Assembly (NCBI RefSeq): GCF_003284895.1
Contig: NZ_QMDV01000001.1
Span: 895,080 to 959,079 of the forward strand
Length of the DNA stretch: 64,000 nt
Source: Pontibacter arcticus
Lineage (GTDB): Bacteria; Bacteroidota; Bacteroidia; Cytophagales; Hymenobacteraceae
Direction of reading: 5' to 3'
Below the pieces are notes generated by a model. That model searched no databases, was not told the DNA's origin, and saw only the letters and a program-made list of their open reading frames with translations. Shown here in pieces: positions 8,180 to 17,011 of this stretch (within the stretch, counting starts at the first letter, position 1; the number at the start of each line of letters is the position of its first letter). The position numbers and the translations under genes are program-made.

Positions 8180-10291
8180 TTAAAAGAACTTCACACGGTT
8201 ATCTTTGATATCAGCTTTTGCTTTGATGGCTTCGAAAGCGTTGTTCTCCGTTTTGGAAGCGCGTGTAGTCAGCATCTGCTCTTTTATACTTTTCAGGTCG
8301 CTGGTTACAGGTGCTTTGTTCAGACTCGTAAGCTCTACAACCGTAACACCGCTCTGTCCTTCGAAAGGTGCCGTGCGTGCTCCTGGCTTTAAACCAAACG
8401 CTTTACCTACTGCAACCGGCTCCATGCCTACACCCGGAATTACGCCTGATGCTAACGTTACGTTATCAGCTGTTCTGATGATCGCATCCGGGCCATACTT
8501 GGCAGCCATCTGCTCTAATGAGCCTGATGCGCCTTTCAGCTTCTGGATGATTTGCTCCGCTTTGATTTCGTTGCGAACAGCAGCTGTCAGTTCTTCTTTG
8601 TTATCCTCTATTGTAGCATAGCCTTTTTCGCGCTTGCCGGTAAGTACCGCAACTACAAACTGATTATCGATCTCGAACACAGGAGATACACTTCCTACGT
8701 CGGTATCTTTTGCATAAGCCCAGCGCACCAGTTCACGGGCGTTGTTCAGGTTATTTACCAGGATGTTGTTTTTGCCAATGTTTTTTGCTTCTTCTTTTGC
8801 AAGTGATTTGTTTTTAGCAACTGCCGCTTTAAACTCTTCCAGGTTACCGCTTGTACCAGAAAGCTCATCTGCTACGCTGTAAGCAGCATCACGCGTTGAT
8901 TCGCTGGCTTCTACGGCACGTTGCACAGCAGCAATCTTATAGCTTTTCTTGGTCTTAGGCGCTGTAATTTTTACGATATGGAAACCATACTCTGTCTCTA
9001 CTAAATTTGGCAATAAACCCGTAGAAGCTGCACCAAAAATTGCTTTATCAAAGGAAGCTACCATCTGGCCTTCTTTGAACCAGCCCAGGTCGCCACCTAC
9101 AGAGGCTGTTCCGTCTGAGCCGTGCTGTGTTGCCAGCTGGGCGAAATCTGCACCGCCTTTAATTTGCGCTAAAATACCTTCTGCTTTCGCTTTGGCAGTG
9201 GCTTTTGCTTCCGGCGTGTCGTTTTCAGGCTTGATCAGGATGTGGCTGGCACGTGCTGCGCTGGCACCATCTTCTTTCACATCAATTACTTTGTATAAAG
9301 CAACTGCGCCGTTTTCGGTATACGGGCCGTATACTTTGCCTTCTTCTAACGGCATCATACCACGAAGCCTCTCCGGCACCTCGCCCGGTGTGCTGTAAGA
9401 ACCGTTATAAGGAGCATCAGAGTTGGCGTTTACAAAAGCAGAATCGTTGGTTGCGCTGGCAAATTGCTTGGCAAGCGTAGCCGTTTCCTGCTGGTAATAG
9501 GTGCTGTCTTCTTTAGAAGCACTTACCGGAATGGTAACATACTCTATTGAGCGGCCTTCTTCTACTTTGTATAGCTCCTTGTTTTTCTCAAGGTAATCTT
9601 TCAGTTGTGCATCCGTTACTTTTATCGCCGAATCAGCAAGAGTAAAGTATGGCACGTATAAAACTTTCATGCTGGCTGTTGCATTTTGCGCATCGTAAAA
9701 GCTCTTTGCCTCAGCAGTAGTTACATAAGTTGATTTGTTGAGCAGGTTCGCATACTTGGATTGTACACGTGCCGTCAGGATGCCTTGCTCAAAGTTAGTC
9801 CACATCGGACGCGCTTCCGGGCCCATCTGGTCTAAGTTCTGCAGGTACTGCAATACCTGGTTACGATCGAACTGGCCAGTTTGCGGGTTAGTGAAAGCCT
9901 GCTGCACGGCCGGGTGGATGTTGTTACCCTGTACCATGTCTGCCAATTCTTCGTCTGTTACTTTTATACCTAAACGGTCATACTCCTTTTGTAAGGCGAT
10001 CTGGATGATCAGCTGGTTCCAGGCCTGCTCCCGGATCATAGCCATTTCGCTTTCGTTGGCGGCACGGCCGATCTGGTTTTCATAATTAGATTTTGCCTGC
10101 TGAAATACAGCATCAAACTCCTGGTAATCTACCTCTTCGCCGGCTATTTCGCCTACTATGTTTGCATCGTTGCCCAGAAGTTTGGAGTTAGGCCCAATCA
10201 AGTCACCGCCTACGATAAATACGCCAAGGCCTATAGCAATAACGCCTACTGCCCAACCAGACTTCTCTCTAATCTTATTAATTAATGCCAT
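8180..10291 (-). CDS. PpiD/SurA-like peptidyl-prolyl isomerase, membrane-anchored foldase
   Basis: The 703-residue protein has a short cytoplasmic N-terminus, one transmembrane helix (GWAVGVIAIGLGVFIVGGDLIG) and a SurA_N-type chaperone region. A parvulin domain near residues 340-450 contains ASHILIKP, DFAQLATQHGSD, GGDLGWF and YGFHIVKI. A long C-terminal periplasmic region follows. This architecture matches PpiD, which helps fold exported outer-membrane proteins. It is the last gene of a minus-strand block beginning with lptC: lptC, the 56-residue membrane protein, the CNNM/CBS protein, then ppiD 63 nt downstream. The shared theme is envelope assembly. Confidence 0.9.
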   Translation of the reverse strand: MALINKIREKSGWAVGVIAIGLGVFIVGGDLIGPNSKLLGNDANIVGEIAGEEVDYQEFDAVFQQAKSNYENQIGRAANESEMAMIREQAWNQLIIQIALQKEYDRLGIKVTDEELADMVQGNNIHPAVQQAFTNPQTGQFDRNQVLQYLQNLDQMGPEARPMWTNFEQGILTARVQSKYANLLNKSTYVTTAEAKSFYDAQNATASMKVLYVPYFTLADSAIKVTDAQLKDYLEKNKELYKVEEGRSIEYVTIPVSASKEDSTYYQQETATLAKQFASATNDSAFVNANSDAPYNGSYSTPGEVPERLRGMMPLEEGKVYGPYTENGAVALYKVIDVKEDGASAARASHILIKPENDTPEAKATAKAKAEGILAQIKGGADFAQLATQHGSDGTASVGGDLGWFKEGQMVASFDKAIFGAASTGLLPNLVETEYGFHIVKITAPKTKKSYKIAAVQRAVEASESTRDAAYSVADELSGTSGNLEEFKAAVAKNKSLAKEEAKNIGKNNILVNNLNNARELVRWAYAKDTDVGSVSPVFEIDNQFVVAVLTGKREKGYATIEDNKEELTAAVRNEIKAEQIIQKLKGASGSLEQMAAKYGPDAIIRTADNVTLASGVIPGVGMEPVAVGKAFGLKPGARTAPFEGQSGVTVVELTSLNKAPVTSDLKSIKEQMLTTRASKTENNAFEAIKAKADIKDNRVKFF

Positions 10292-10354
10292 TCTTCGTTA
10301 AACTTATAAAAGGATTGTGCAAAATACGGTTAATCGCGCAAAAATTCAAAATTT

Positions 10355-11662
10355 TTATATTTCTGTTTTAAGACTGTCATCTACCTGAGAATCTGCCTTT
10401 TTAAGTAATTTTACTGCATCGATGCGGTTTTCATCCATTATGATCACCTCAATAATGTAAGGCGGTACTTCCACCTGGTCGCCGGGAAGCGGAATTTCGC
10501 CGAAAGCCGACAGAAAAAGGCCACCCAAGGTTTCATAATCGCCTTCAGGCAAACCCAGGCCATACTTTGCGTTCAGGTAATCTATTTCGTGGCGGGCACT
10601 AAATAAATAAATGCCTTGCTCAGGAATTACTTTTTCGAGCAACGCCTCGTCCAGATCATACTCATCTTCTATCTCCCCGAAAATTTCTTCTACCACATCT
10701 TCTACCGTTACAATGCCGGATGTGCCGCCAAACTCATCTACCACCACAGCCACGCTCCGGTGCTCCGATACAAATTTCACGAACAGCTCACTGGCCAGCA
10801 TACTTTCGGGCACCAGGCTCACCGGCGATAAGATCTCGTTTATACTTTGCGGCTGCTTAAACATAGCCAACTGGTGGCAGTAGCCAATGATGTTATCAAT
10901 CGAATCCTGATAAACAAGTATTTTAGAGTGGCCTGTTTCGGTGAATGCCGCACGCAGCGAGTCAATGGATTCATGTACTTCCACGGCTTCTACCTCCATG
11001 CGGGGCACCATGCAGTCGCGTACTTTTACAGTCCGGAACTCAAGTACTTTGTTAAATATCAGTTCGTCTACTTCGGGGGTTGCTTCCTGCTCGGGGTGGT
11101 AAAGGCGGTTGTTGAGGCTGGTATCCAGGTCGGCGGCAAGTATGGTTTGGTCGGCAAAATCGAGGCGAAAAACCTTTTGCCCCAGCCATCGGCTGCACTT
11201 CTCTATTAACCACACTACCGGGAAAAGCAGGTAATAAAAAATCAGTATCGGGATGGCAAGCAAGGCCAGCACGCGGTTGGGGTTAATGGCAAAAAAGCTG
11301 CGAGGCAAAAAATCGGCGGTAAAAAGTACGATCAGCCCCGCTATTACCATCTGAATGATTAGGGAAAGCGCATGCGATTGCAGGTATGCGGGCAAGTATA
11401 AACCCAGCAACGTATGAAGCAGGGCGGCTATCCCGAAAACGTATAACACCAAAGCCAAGGTGCGGCCAACAAGTGTGGTACTGAACAGGTGTGCCGGCCG
11501 TTCCAATAAATGACCGATGATCCGGCCTGACAGGATGCCATTTTTCTCGCTCAGCTCTATCTGAATTTTGTTTGCTGCCATAAAGGCCATCTCAATGCCG
11601 GCAAAAAAAACGGACAGCATAAGCCCTGCAAAAAGCAGCAGAAAATGACTGGGGTCTATCAT
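10355..11662 (-). CDS. CNNM/CBS/CorC-HlyC family membrane protein (GldE-like)
   Basis: The protein has an N-terminal CNNM (DUF21) domain with hydrophobic helices in residues 1-150, for example HFLLLFAGLMLSVFFAG. Two CBS domains begin around VRDCMVPRMEVEAV, and a C-terminal CorC/HlyC transporter-associated domain follows (YETLGGLFLSAFGEIP, LPGDQVEV). Relatives are ion (Mg2+/Co2+) efflux proteins, and in gliding Bacteroidota the paralogue GldE has this architecture. No gldD is adjacent, so I do not use the gldE symbol. The FGEIEDEYD acidic patch between CBS and CorC domains is typical. The gene follows the 56-residue membrane protein with an 18-nt gap and is probably cotranscribed with lptC. 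Confidence 0.85.
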   Translation of the reverse strand: MIDPSHFLLLFAGLMLSVFFAGIEMAFMAANKIQIELSEKNGILSGRIIGHLLERPAHLFSTTLVGRTLALVLYVFGIAALLHTLLGLYLPAYLQSHALSLIIQMVIAGLIVLFTADFLPRSFFAINPNRVLALLAIPILIFYYLLFPVVWLIEKCSRWLGQKVFRLDFADQTILAADLDTSLNNRLYHPEQEATPEVDELIFNKVLEFRTVKVRDCMVPRMEVEAVEVHESIDSLRAAFTETGHSKILVYQDSIDNIIGYCHQLAMFKQPQSINEILSPVSLVPESMLASELFVKFVSEHRSVAVVVDEFGGTSGIVTVEDVVEEIFGEIEDEYDLDEALLEKVIPEQGIYLFSARHEIDYLNAKYGLGLPEGDYETLGGLFLSAFGEIPLPGDQVEVPPYIIEVIIMDENRIDAVKLLKKADSQVDDSLKTEI

Positions 11663-11680
11663 TATAAGTAATTGGCCTGT

Positions 11681-11851
11681 TTAAGCATCTTTCTTCTTGC
11701 GGTATTTATAAAGCGCGTATAAAATAACAGCGATCATAAAAATCCAGTAATTACCGGCAATGTCCTGTTCTTCTATACTTCGGTGAATCCCGATGACGAT
11801 TGTAACAAATGCCAGTGATAATAGAATGGTATTGAGAAGCTTATGGTTCAT
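11681..11851 (-). CDS. Small two-helix membrane protein coupled to lptC (56 residues)
   Basis: The ATG (11849-11851) shares one base with the lptC stop codon (TAATG overlap), which suggests translational coupling. The 56-residue product has two hydrophobic segments (LLNTILLSLAFVTIVIG and YWIFMIAVILYALY) separated by a polar loop (HRSIEEQDIAGN), then a basic tail KYRKKKDA. This predicts a hairpin inner-membrane protein with both ends in the cytoplasm. It sits between lptC and the CNNM/CBS gene. I know no function. Position and coupling suggest a part in LPS transport or envelope maintenance, which is inference. Confidence 0.75.
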   Translation of the reverse strand: MNHKLLNTILLSLAFVTIVIGIHRSIEEQDIAGNYWIFMIAVILYALYKYRKKKDA

Positions 11852-12387
11852 TATTCTTTGATGCTGAAGTTACCGGTTACCCTTTTCAAGCTGTATTCCG
11901 AAAAATCCTGTTTGGCGCGCAGCCCTTCGCCGGTTATTACTTCTTCGGGCGTCACTACAGTTACAAACTTATCGGTATAGATCTGTGCTTTGCTTTTATC
12001 CCAGAAAAGCTCTTCGGTTTTAAGGGTTTCTTTTTTCTGGATGTTGCTTACAATCACGTTGCCGCGCACCATATACACATCCTTGTTTCTATCTTGCTTG
12101 CCGTAGTTGGCTTTAATGGTAGTGGTCAGTTGGCCGGGTTCGCCGTAAAACTCCAGGTATAAGCCATCCGGAAAAACACCGTCTCCATTTTCAAATTCCT
12201 GCTGCACGGGGGCCGTCAGCTTTATCTGTAACCTGGCCGAATCGCTGAACAAGGTAAGCGCATCTTTATTTTCGATGATTGGCCCTGTGTAGGCTTCTTC
12301 CTTAGCTGGGTCTTTCAGGTTATCGTTACAGCCAAGAACCATACTTGCACTACTTATTATAAGTCCGAAAAGCCAGAATTTACGCAT
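11851..12387 (-). CDS. lptC: LptC-like LPS export protein (lipoprotein)
   Basis: LptC bridges LptB2FG to the periplasmic LptA filament. The 178-residue protein begins with a lipobox signal (MVLGC, Cys20), then a periplasmic domain with repeated beta strands typical of the OstA-like fold: EFYGEPGQLTTTIKANYGK, VYMVRGNVIVSN and IYTDKFVTVVTPEEVITGEGLRA. That last stretch, a new-basis strand followed by GEGLxA, is the recognisable LptC/OstA signature. Unlike the enterobacterial membrane-anchored form, this copy is predicted to be a lipoprotein, as is common in Bacteroidota. It heads the block lptC, 56-residue protein, CNNM/CBS, ppiD. Confidence 0.85.
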   Translation of the reverse strand: MRKFWLFGLIISSASMVLGCNDNLKDPAKEEAYTGPIIENKDALTLFSDSARLQIKLTAPVQQEFENGDGVFPDGLYLEFYGEPGQLTTTIKANYGKQDRNKDVYMVRGNVIVSNIQKKETLKTEELFWDKSKAQIYTDKFVTVVTPEEVITGEGLRAKQDFSEYSLKRVTGNFSIKE

Positions 12388-12470
12388 GAGCTACTATAAC
12401 TGTGTAAAGTGAAGATACGAATTTATACTTTAATACGGGCAGGCAAGTATACCTGCTGTATGGCGCAATA

Positions 12471-12499
12471 AAAGAGGCCGCTCCAGGAACGGCCTCTTT
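12471..12499 (-). terminator. Hairpin terminator after the outer-membrane protein gene
   Basis: AAAGAGGCCG pairs with CGGCCTCTTT across a 9-nt loop. It lies about 30 nt past the stop of the outer-membrane protein gene and isolates the lptC block from it. Confidence 0.75.
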
Positions 12500-12529
12500 G
12501 TAAAGGTTATTTATACTTTGCAGCTAAGC

Positions 12530-13828
12530 TTAGTCGATTCTGCGTTTCACGAACCAACGGCTGTTTATAGTAAAGCCTATATTAAACTTAAAATAATCTT
12601 CTGCAATCAGGCCGTTATCTGTTGTGCCACGGTGCCCATAACCGATCGAAGCGTTTAACTGGTACAGATCATAAATAGTAGAACGGCCTATCGGGAAGCT
12701 GAAGCCTGCCGTAACGCCTTTATCTTTTATCTGCTCACCGTTTAATTTATAAGGTGTATTGCCCAGGTAAACACCGCCGCGGTACGTTACGCGCTTGAAA
12801 TAGCTATTTACTGAGTTTGCATCCGGCGTCCATTCCGCTCCTACCGATACTTTGTAACTATCAGCCAGCTCGGTTTCGTTGCCTCTGTTAAAGTTCTCGA
12901 ACTTAGACCACTGTTGCATGGCCACATCAGCAGCCACCGTTAAGTTAGAGCCGTTATCCAGACTGATACCTGCCTGCCAGCTTGCCGGTAGCGTTACGTT
13001 TCCTTTCAGCGTATCCGGCATAATGTTCTCATCCTTGATATCGTCGTAAATAGTGCGGCGCTCATAAGAAGAAGTGCGTTTGCCGTTAAGCTCTGTTCCG
13101 AACGTATAAACACCGCCGGCGCTCATGTTCAGTTTTTCTTTCAGCTCTTTTCTATAGTTGATACCAGCCTTAAAAAGCAGATCGCTGTAACGGGTACGCT
13201 CGCTGTAAACAACACGCTCCAGGTTAAGGCCCGAAAGATCTGTATCCTGTACCAGCGATGAAGATTCTTTTGTAATGGTACCAAACAGGTAAGAAGCGCT
13301 TGCCCCTACTGTTAAGCCTGGTGTTATCCTGATACCATGTGCGAAATTAAGCTCTGATATGCCGCCTTCACCCTCATATTGCTTTTGCACGATTACACTG
13401 GGGCGGCCCCCAATAGCGCCATTATCAGTTATCTGGTAATCTACGGCACTGAAAGGGCGCAGCGTAAGACCAGAGCTCCAGCGTTTAGAAACAGGAACTA
13501 CCAGCGTAACATTTGCCAGGTTTGCATCGCCATCGCGTTGCGACTGGTTTGCATTCTTGATCGTTTTTACCTGCCCCCTGATACCAATATCGAAAAGCGT
13601 GATGCTGTTATAGTATAAAAGAGCCGGGTTAGCTGTATTTGCCTGGTAGCTGTTACCTGCACTAATGCCTGCTCCTGCCATTCCTGCATTGCGTATACTT
13701 CCGGTGTTGTCATTTATCTCTCCTAAACCATAACGTGAGTAAGGGGAGTTACCAATATTTTGTGCTGCAGCCTCGTGGGTCAGGCACAGCAGGGCAAAGC
13801 CAATCAGTGCTCGGAATGTTTTATGCAT
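12530..13828 (-). CDS. Outer-membrane beta-barrel protein (FadL-like)
   Basis: A signal peptide of about 22 residues (cleavage after AAAQ) is followed by NSPYSRYGLGEI, an N-terminal motif I know from Bacteroidota outer-membrane proteins of the FadL/PorV-like type. Amphipathic beta-strand patterns run to the end, and the last residues (GFTINSRWFVKRRID) form a barrel-closing strand. The ligand is unknown. The 432-residue length fits a 14-stranded barrel. The 318-nt stretch upstream contains no gene but seven copies of the AAGTATA heptamer. Confidence 0.75.
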   Translation of the reverse strand: MHKTFRALIGFALLCLTHEAAAQNIGNSPYSRYGLGEINDNTGSIRNAGMAGAGISAGNSYQANTANPALLYYNSITLFDIGIRGQVKTIKNANQSQRDGDANLANVTLVVPVSKRWSSGLTLRPFSAVDYQITDNGAIGGRPSVIVQKQYEGEGGISELNFAHGIRITPGLTVGASASYLFGTITKESSSLVQDTDLSGLNLERVVYSERTRYSDLLFKAGINYRKELKEKLNMSAGGVYTFGTELNGKRTSSYERRTIYDDIKDENIMPDTLKGNVTLPASWQAGISLDNGSNLTVAADVAMQQWSKFENFNRGNETELADSYKVSVGAEWTPDANSVNSYFKRVTYRGGVYLGNTPYKLNGEQIKDKGVTAGFSFPIGRSTIYDLYQLNASIGYGHRGTTDNGLIAEDYFKFNIGFTINSRWFVKRRID

Positions 13829-13832
13829 TATA

Positions 13833-14125
13833 AAGTATATTCTATGAAGCCTGATGAAGTATAATTCAGGAAGTACAAAGATGCGTCCTTTTAAGTTACT
13901 TTCAAAAAATACAGCCTTTTCTCGGCAAAGTATACGCCGCAGCCTGTTAAATTTTACACCAAAGTATAAATCACAAACTCTTCAGGCTGATTTTGCACTA
14001 CTAACGTGCTGTTTTCCTCTAAAGTATAAAGCTTTCAAAATCTTATACCCGGGGTTTTATACTTTAATAAAAGGCAAAACCGGTTGCCGCTGCGTTACAC
14101 AGAAACAACCGGTTTTTAAAGTATA
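13833..14125. repeat. Dense cluster of AAGTATA heptamers in a gene-free gap
   Basis: This gap between two genes has copies at 13833, 13857, 13928, 13962, 14022 and 14119 (AAGTATA) and at 14058 (TATACTT). I see no open frame that looks genuine. The right end holds the terminator of the pseudouridine synthase gene. Confidence 0.7.
14076..14117 (-). terminator. Terminator of the pseudouridine synthase gene
   Basis: AAAACCGGTTG pairs with CAACCGGTTTT with a 19-nt loop, 30 nt beyond the stop. Confidence 0.7.
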
Positions 14126-14146
14126 AACTCAGGCATTAACCTACGC

Positions 14147-15967
14147 TTACATAAAGTATTTCAGACGGATAACTTCTTTCTCTGTCAGGTAGCGCCAGTT
14201 GCTGCGTGGCAGATCTTTTTTGGTAAGCGTTGCATACTGTACTCTGTCCAGGCTCACCACATCGTAACCCAGGTGCTCGAAAATACGACGCACAATACGG
14301 TTACGCCCGATGTGGATCTCAATTCCTACAAACTTGTTGGATTCGCCTAAAAGCGCCACGTCATCTACATCCGCTTTGCCATCTTCCAGCTCAAGGCCTT
14401 CGGCAATCTGGCGGAAATGGTCTTTTGTGAGCGGCTTATCCAACTCTACCTGGTATATTTTTTTTACGTTGTTTGATGGGTGCGTCAGCTTCTGGGCCAT
14501 TTCGCCATCATTTGTAAATAATAATAAGCCTGTTGTGTTACGGTCTAAGCGGCCAACCGGGAAAATTCGTTCAGTAGAAGCATTTTCTACCAAACTCATT
14601 ACCGTTTTTCTGCCTTCCGGATCATCTGTTGTCGTGATAAAGTCTTTCGGCTTGTTCAGCAACACATAAACCATTTTCTCGCGGCTTAGTACCTGCTTGC
14701 CATACATTACCGTATCGCCTGGGTTTACTTTGTAACCCATTTCAGTTACTACTTCGCCATTCACTTTTATTTCTCCCGATTCGATCAGCACATCGGCTTC
14801 ACGGCGCGAGCAAACACCTGCATTGGCAATGTAACGGTTCAAACGAAGAGTGCCATCATCTTCTTGTTTGATGTTTGTTTTTTTGATGCGCGGGTTATCG
14901 TTGTAACGGCTCAGGTTATAGTTTGGCGTCTCTGGCTTGTCTGCTCCATCTTTAGAACGACGGTCCGAGTTGCTGAACTTGTTTTCTCTGCGCTCTGGAC
15001 GGAATGTTTTTTTATCGCCAAACTCACGCTTCTCGCCAAAAGATCTGCGCTCGCCACCTTCGCGGTTTTCGCGGTTATACGGGCGGTCGTTGCTTCTTCT
15101 GTCGTCTCTGCGATCTGCGTTAAACGAATTCCGTTCGCCGCTTTCTCTGCGATCTCCGCCAAAAGAGCGTTTTTCGCCTCCTTCGCGTCTATCGGAGTTG
15201 TACGGGCGTTTTCCGCCGCCTTCATTTCTGTCTGAGTTGAAAGAACGGCGTTCACTACCTTCTCTGTTGCGGTCTGAGTTGAAAGAACGGCGTTCGCCGG
15301 TTTCTTCGCGTCGGTCTCCGCCAAATGAGCGGCGCTCACCTGAGTCGCGACGATCCGAATTAAAAGGCTTTCTTTCGCCGTCTTCGCGTCTTGGAGTAAA
15401 GCTGCGTTTTTCGCCACCTTCTCTGCGGTCGCCGTCAAAAGAACGTCTTTCGCCTCCTTCGCGGCGGTCATTTCCGAACGAGCGCTTTTCGCCACCCTCT
15501 CTTCTATCACCACCAAACGATCTGCGCTCACCACCTTCTCTTCTATCGTTTCCGAAAGAGCGTCTTTCACCACCTTCCGTACGGCTTCCGAATGAGCTGC
15601 GGTCGTCGCCTTCTCTGCGATCTCCACCAAATGGCTTGCGGTCGTTGTTAAAGCTGCGTCTTTCTCCGCCTTCGCGTCTGTCTCCACCGAAAGAACGCTT
15701 CTCGCTTCCTTCTCTTCTATCTGAATTATATGGGCGGCGCTCGCCACCTTCTCTGCGGTCTCCGCCAAAGCTGCGTCTTTCGTTGCTGCCTTCACGTCGG
15801 TCACCTCCAAATGAGCGGCGCTCACCTGAATCACCTTTATCTCTTCTGTTAAACACTTTTTTACCGTCGCGGTCTGTGTTTGGTCTGCCAGTATTTCTGT
15901 CAGAATCTCTTCTGCCTTCGCCCGCGTTGCCGCGTGCAGGTCTTTCGTTTTCTATTGCCATTGTCAT
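14147..15967 (-). CDS. RsuA/RluB-family 23S rRNA pseudouridine synthase with giant repeat tail
   Basis: The C-terminal 240 residues are a complete RluB-type enzyme. An S4 RNA-binding domain (RLNRYIANAGVCSRREAD) is followed by the catalytic GRLDRNTTGLLLF motif with its active Asp, HPSNNVKKIYQVELD and GRNRIVRRIFEHLGY. It isomerises uridine in rRNA. The first 360 or so residues are a low-complexity tail of about 25 imperfect copies of a 12-15-residue unit (RREGGERRSFGGD and variants), rich in Arg, Gly, Asp and Ser. It is probably disordered and may bind RNA. Two ATGs (15967 and 15961) are possible. Gene order scpB then rluB is widely conserved, and both follow the DksA-like gene here. Confidence 0.9.
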   Translation of the reverse strand: MTMAIENERPARGNAGEGRRDSDRNTGRPNTDRDGKKVFNRRDKGDSGERRSFGGDRREGSNERRSFGGDRREGGERRPYNSDRREGSEKRSFGGDRREGGERRSFNNDRKPFGGDRREGDDRSSFGSRTEGGERRSFGNDRREGGERRSFGGDRREGGEKRSFGNDRREGGERRSFDGDRREGGEKRSFTPRREDGERKPFNSDRRDSGERRSFGGDRREETGERRSFNSDRNREGSERRSFNSDRNEGGGKRPYNSDRREGGEKRSFGGDRRESGERNSFNADRRDDRRSNDRPYNRENREGGERRSFGEKREFGDKKTFRPERRENKFSNSDRRSKDGADKPETPNYNLSRYNDNPRIKKTNIKQEDDGTLRLNRYIANAGVCSRREADVLIESGEIKVNGEVVTEMGYKVNPGDTVMYGKQVLSREKMVYVLLNKPKDFITTTDDPEGRKTVMSLVENASTERIFPVGRLDRNTTGLLLFTNDGEMAQKLTHPSNNVKKIYQVELDKPLTKDHFRQIAEGLELEDGKADVDDVALLGESNKFVGIEIHIGRNRIVRRIFEHLGYDVVSLDRVQYATLTKKDLPRSNWRYLTEKEVIRLKYFM

Positions 15968-16047
15968 TAATTTAACGATGCAGTATCGCTACTGTACCTA
16001 ACGTGCACTATAAGTGATTTTTATACTTTGAAACCGGCTTGCGCAGG

Positions 16048-16608
16048 TTAATCGGCTATTTCGCCTATCGAATTTTCTTCGGTGGCAAAATCTTTTAGCT
16101 GTGGGAGGTCTTTGATGTGGTTGATGCCGAAATAATCCATAAACTTTTGAGACGTGCCGTACAGTACGGGTCTGCCTATGGTTTCAGCTTTACCTTTTAT
16201 TTCGATCAGTTCTTTTTCTAAAAGTTTGTGGATGGCGTAATCGCAGCCAACCCCGCGTATCTGCTCTACAGCCGATCGGGTGATCGGCTGTTTGTAAGCA
16301 ATAATGGCCAGCGTCTCTAGGGCAGACGCTGATAGTTTTTTCTTTGATTTCTGTTTGAGGTAGGTGCTCACTGTACCCTGGTATTCAGGTTTGGTCAGGA
16401 ACTGGTACCCGCCCCCAATGGCGTATATCTGAAACGAAAAACCCGTTTCGCTTAGCTGGCTGTTTATACTTTCTATACTTTCCAGCACATCACTAACGAG
16501 TACTTCCAGCCCAAGTGCCTCTTGCAGGCACCGCTGTATTTCCTCTATGCTGACAGGCGACTGCGCACAAAATACGAGCGCCTGGATATGGGTATGCAGA
16601 ATATTCAA
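16048..16608 (-). CDS. scpB: ScpB, segregation and condensation protein B
   Basis: ScpB is the winged-helix kite subunit of the Smc-ScpAB condensin. The 186-residue protein starts with the first winged helix (HIQALVFCAQSPVSIEEIQ). It contains YQFLTKPEY and the diagnostic second domain KKKLSASALETLAIIAYKQPITRSAVEQIRGV with VDYAIHKLLEK-like and GRPVLYGTSQKFMDYFGI segments. The ATG follows the DksA-like stop by 13 nt, so the two are probably cotranscribed. ScpA is not in this window. Confidence 0.95.
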   Translation of the reverse strand: MNILHTHIQALVFCAQSPVSIEEIQRCLQEALGLEVLVSDVLESIESINSQLSETGFSFQIYAIGGGYQFLTKPEYQGTVSTYLKQKSKKKLSASALETLAIIAYKQPITRSAVEQIRGVGCDYAIHKLLEKELIEIKGKAETIGRPVLYGTSQKFMDYFGINHIKDLPQLKDFATEENSIGEIAD

Positions 16609-16621
16609 GGAGTAATAAGTA

Positions 16622-17011
16622 CTAGTCTTTGCGCTGCAGTTTTGCTTCGATGGTATGTTGTGTGTGCGGCACGGCGCGTAATCTTTCTTTCGGGATTAGC
16701 TTACCGGTTACAATACAAACACCATAGGTACCGTTTTTAATGCGGATCAGGGCATTTTCCAGCTGCTGGATAAACTTCATCTGGCGTGAGGCCAACTGGT
16801 TCAGGCTTTCTTTTTCAGCAGTATCTGCGCCATCTTCCAATACTTTAGAAGGAGATGCCGTGTTATCGGTACCTGAATCGTTGCGGCGGCTCAGTGTTTC
16901 CTTAATAAACGTTACTTCTTTGCGTGCATTGGTTAGCTTTTCAAGAATGATGTTCTCAAACTCAGCTAATTCTTCCTGTGAGTAACGCTGTCTTTCTTCG
17001 TTTGTGCTCAT
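16622..17011 (-). CDS. DksA/TraR-like protein with degenerate zinc finger
   Basis: The 129 residues form a coiled-coil hairpin (EELAEFENIILEKLTNARKE, KESLNQLASRQMKFIQQLENAL) followed by the DksA C-terminal motif IKNGTYGVCIVTGKLIPKERL. DksA proteins bind RNA polymerase and tune transcription with ppGpp. Classical members have four Cys ligands (CxxC and CxxC). Here only one Cys remains and the rest are Thr, Pro and His, as in the Bacteroidota version, so it probably does not hold zinc in the usual way. The acidic loop tip DGADTAEKE is kept. A TATTTTTG element at 17184-17191 (minus strand) is a possible promoter. The 277-nt gap to ribH has no gene. Confidence 0.85.
   Translation of the reverse strand: MSTNEERQRYSQEELAEFENIILEKLTNARKEVTFIKETLSRRNDSGTDNTASPSKVLEDGADTAEKESLNQLASRQMKFIQQLENALIRIKNGTYGVCIVTGKLIPKERLRAVPHTQHTIEAKLQRKD

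Noticed and set aside
14900-15950. CRISPR-like array
   Set aside because: The repeats are contiguous, in frame and protein-coding, without spacers of constant length.
14937-16001. Long plus-strand Pro/Ser-rich frame and a minus-strand Ala/Glu-rich frame over the pseudouridine synthase
   Set aside because: Both are shadows of the in-frame repeat tail; the repeat unit has no stop codons in other frames.
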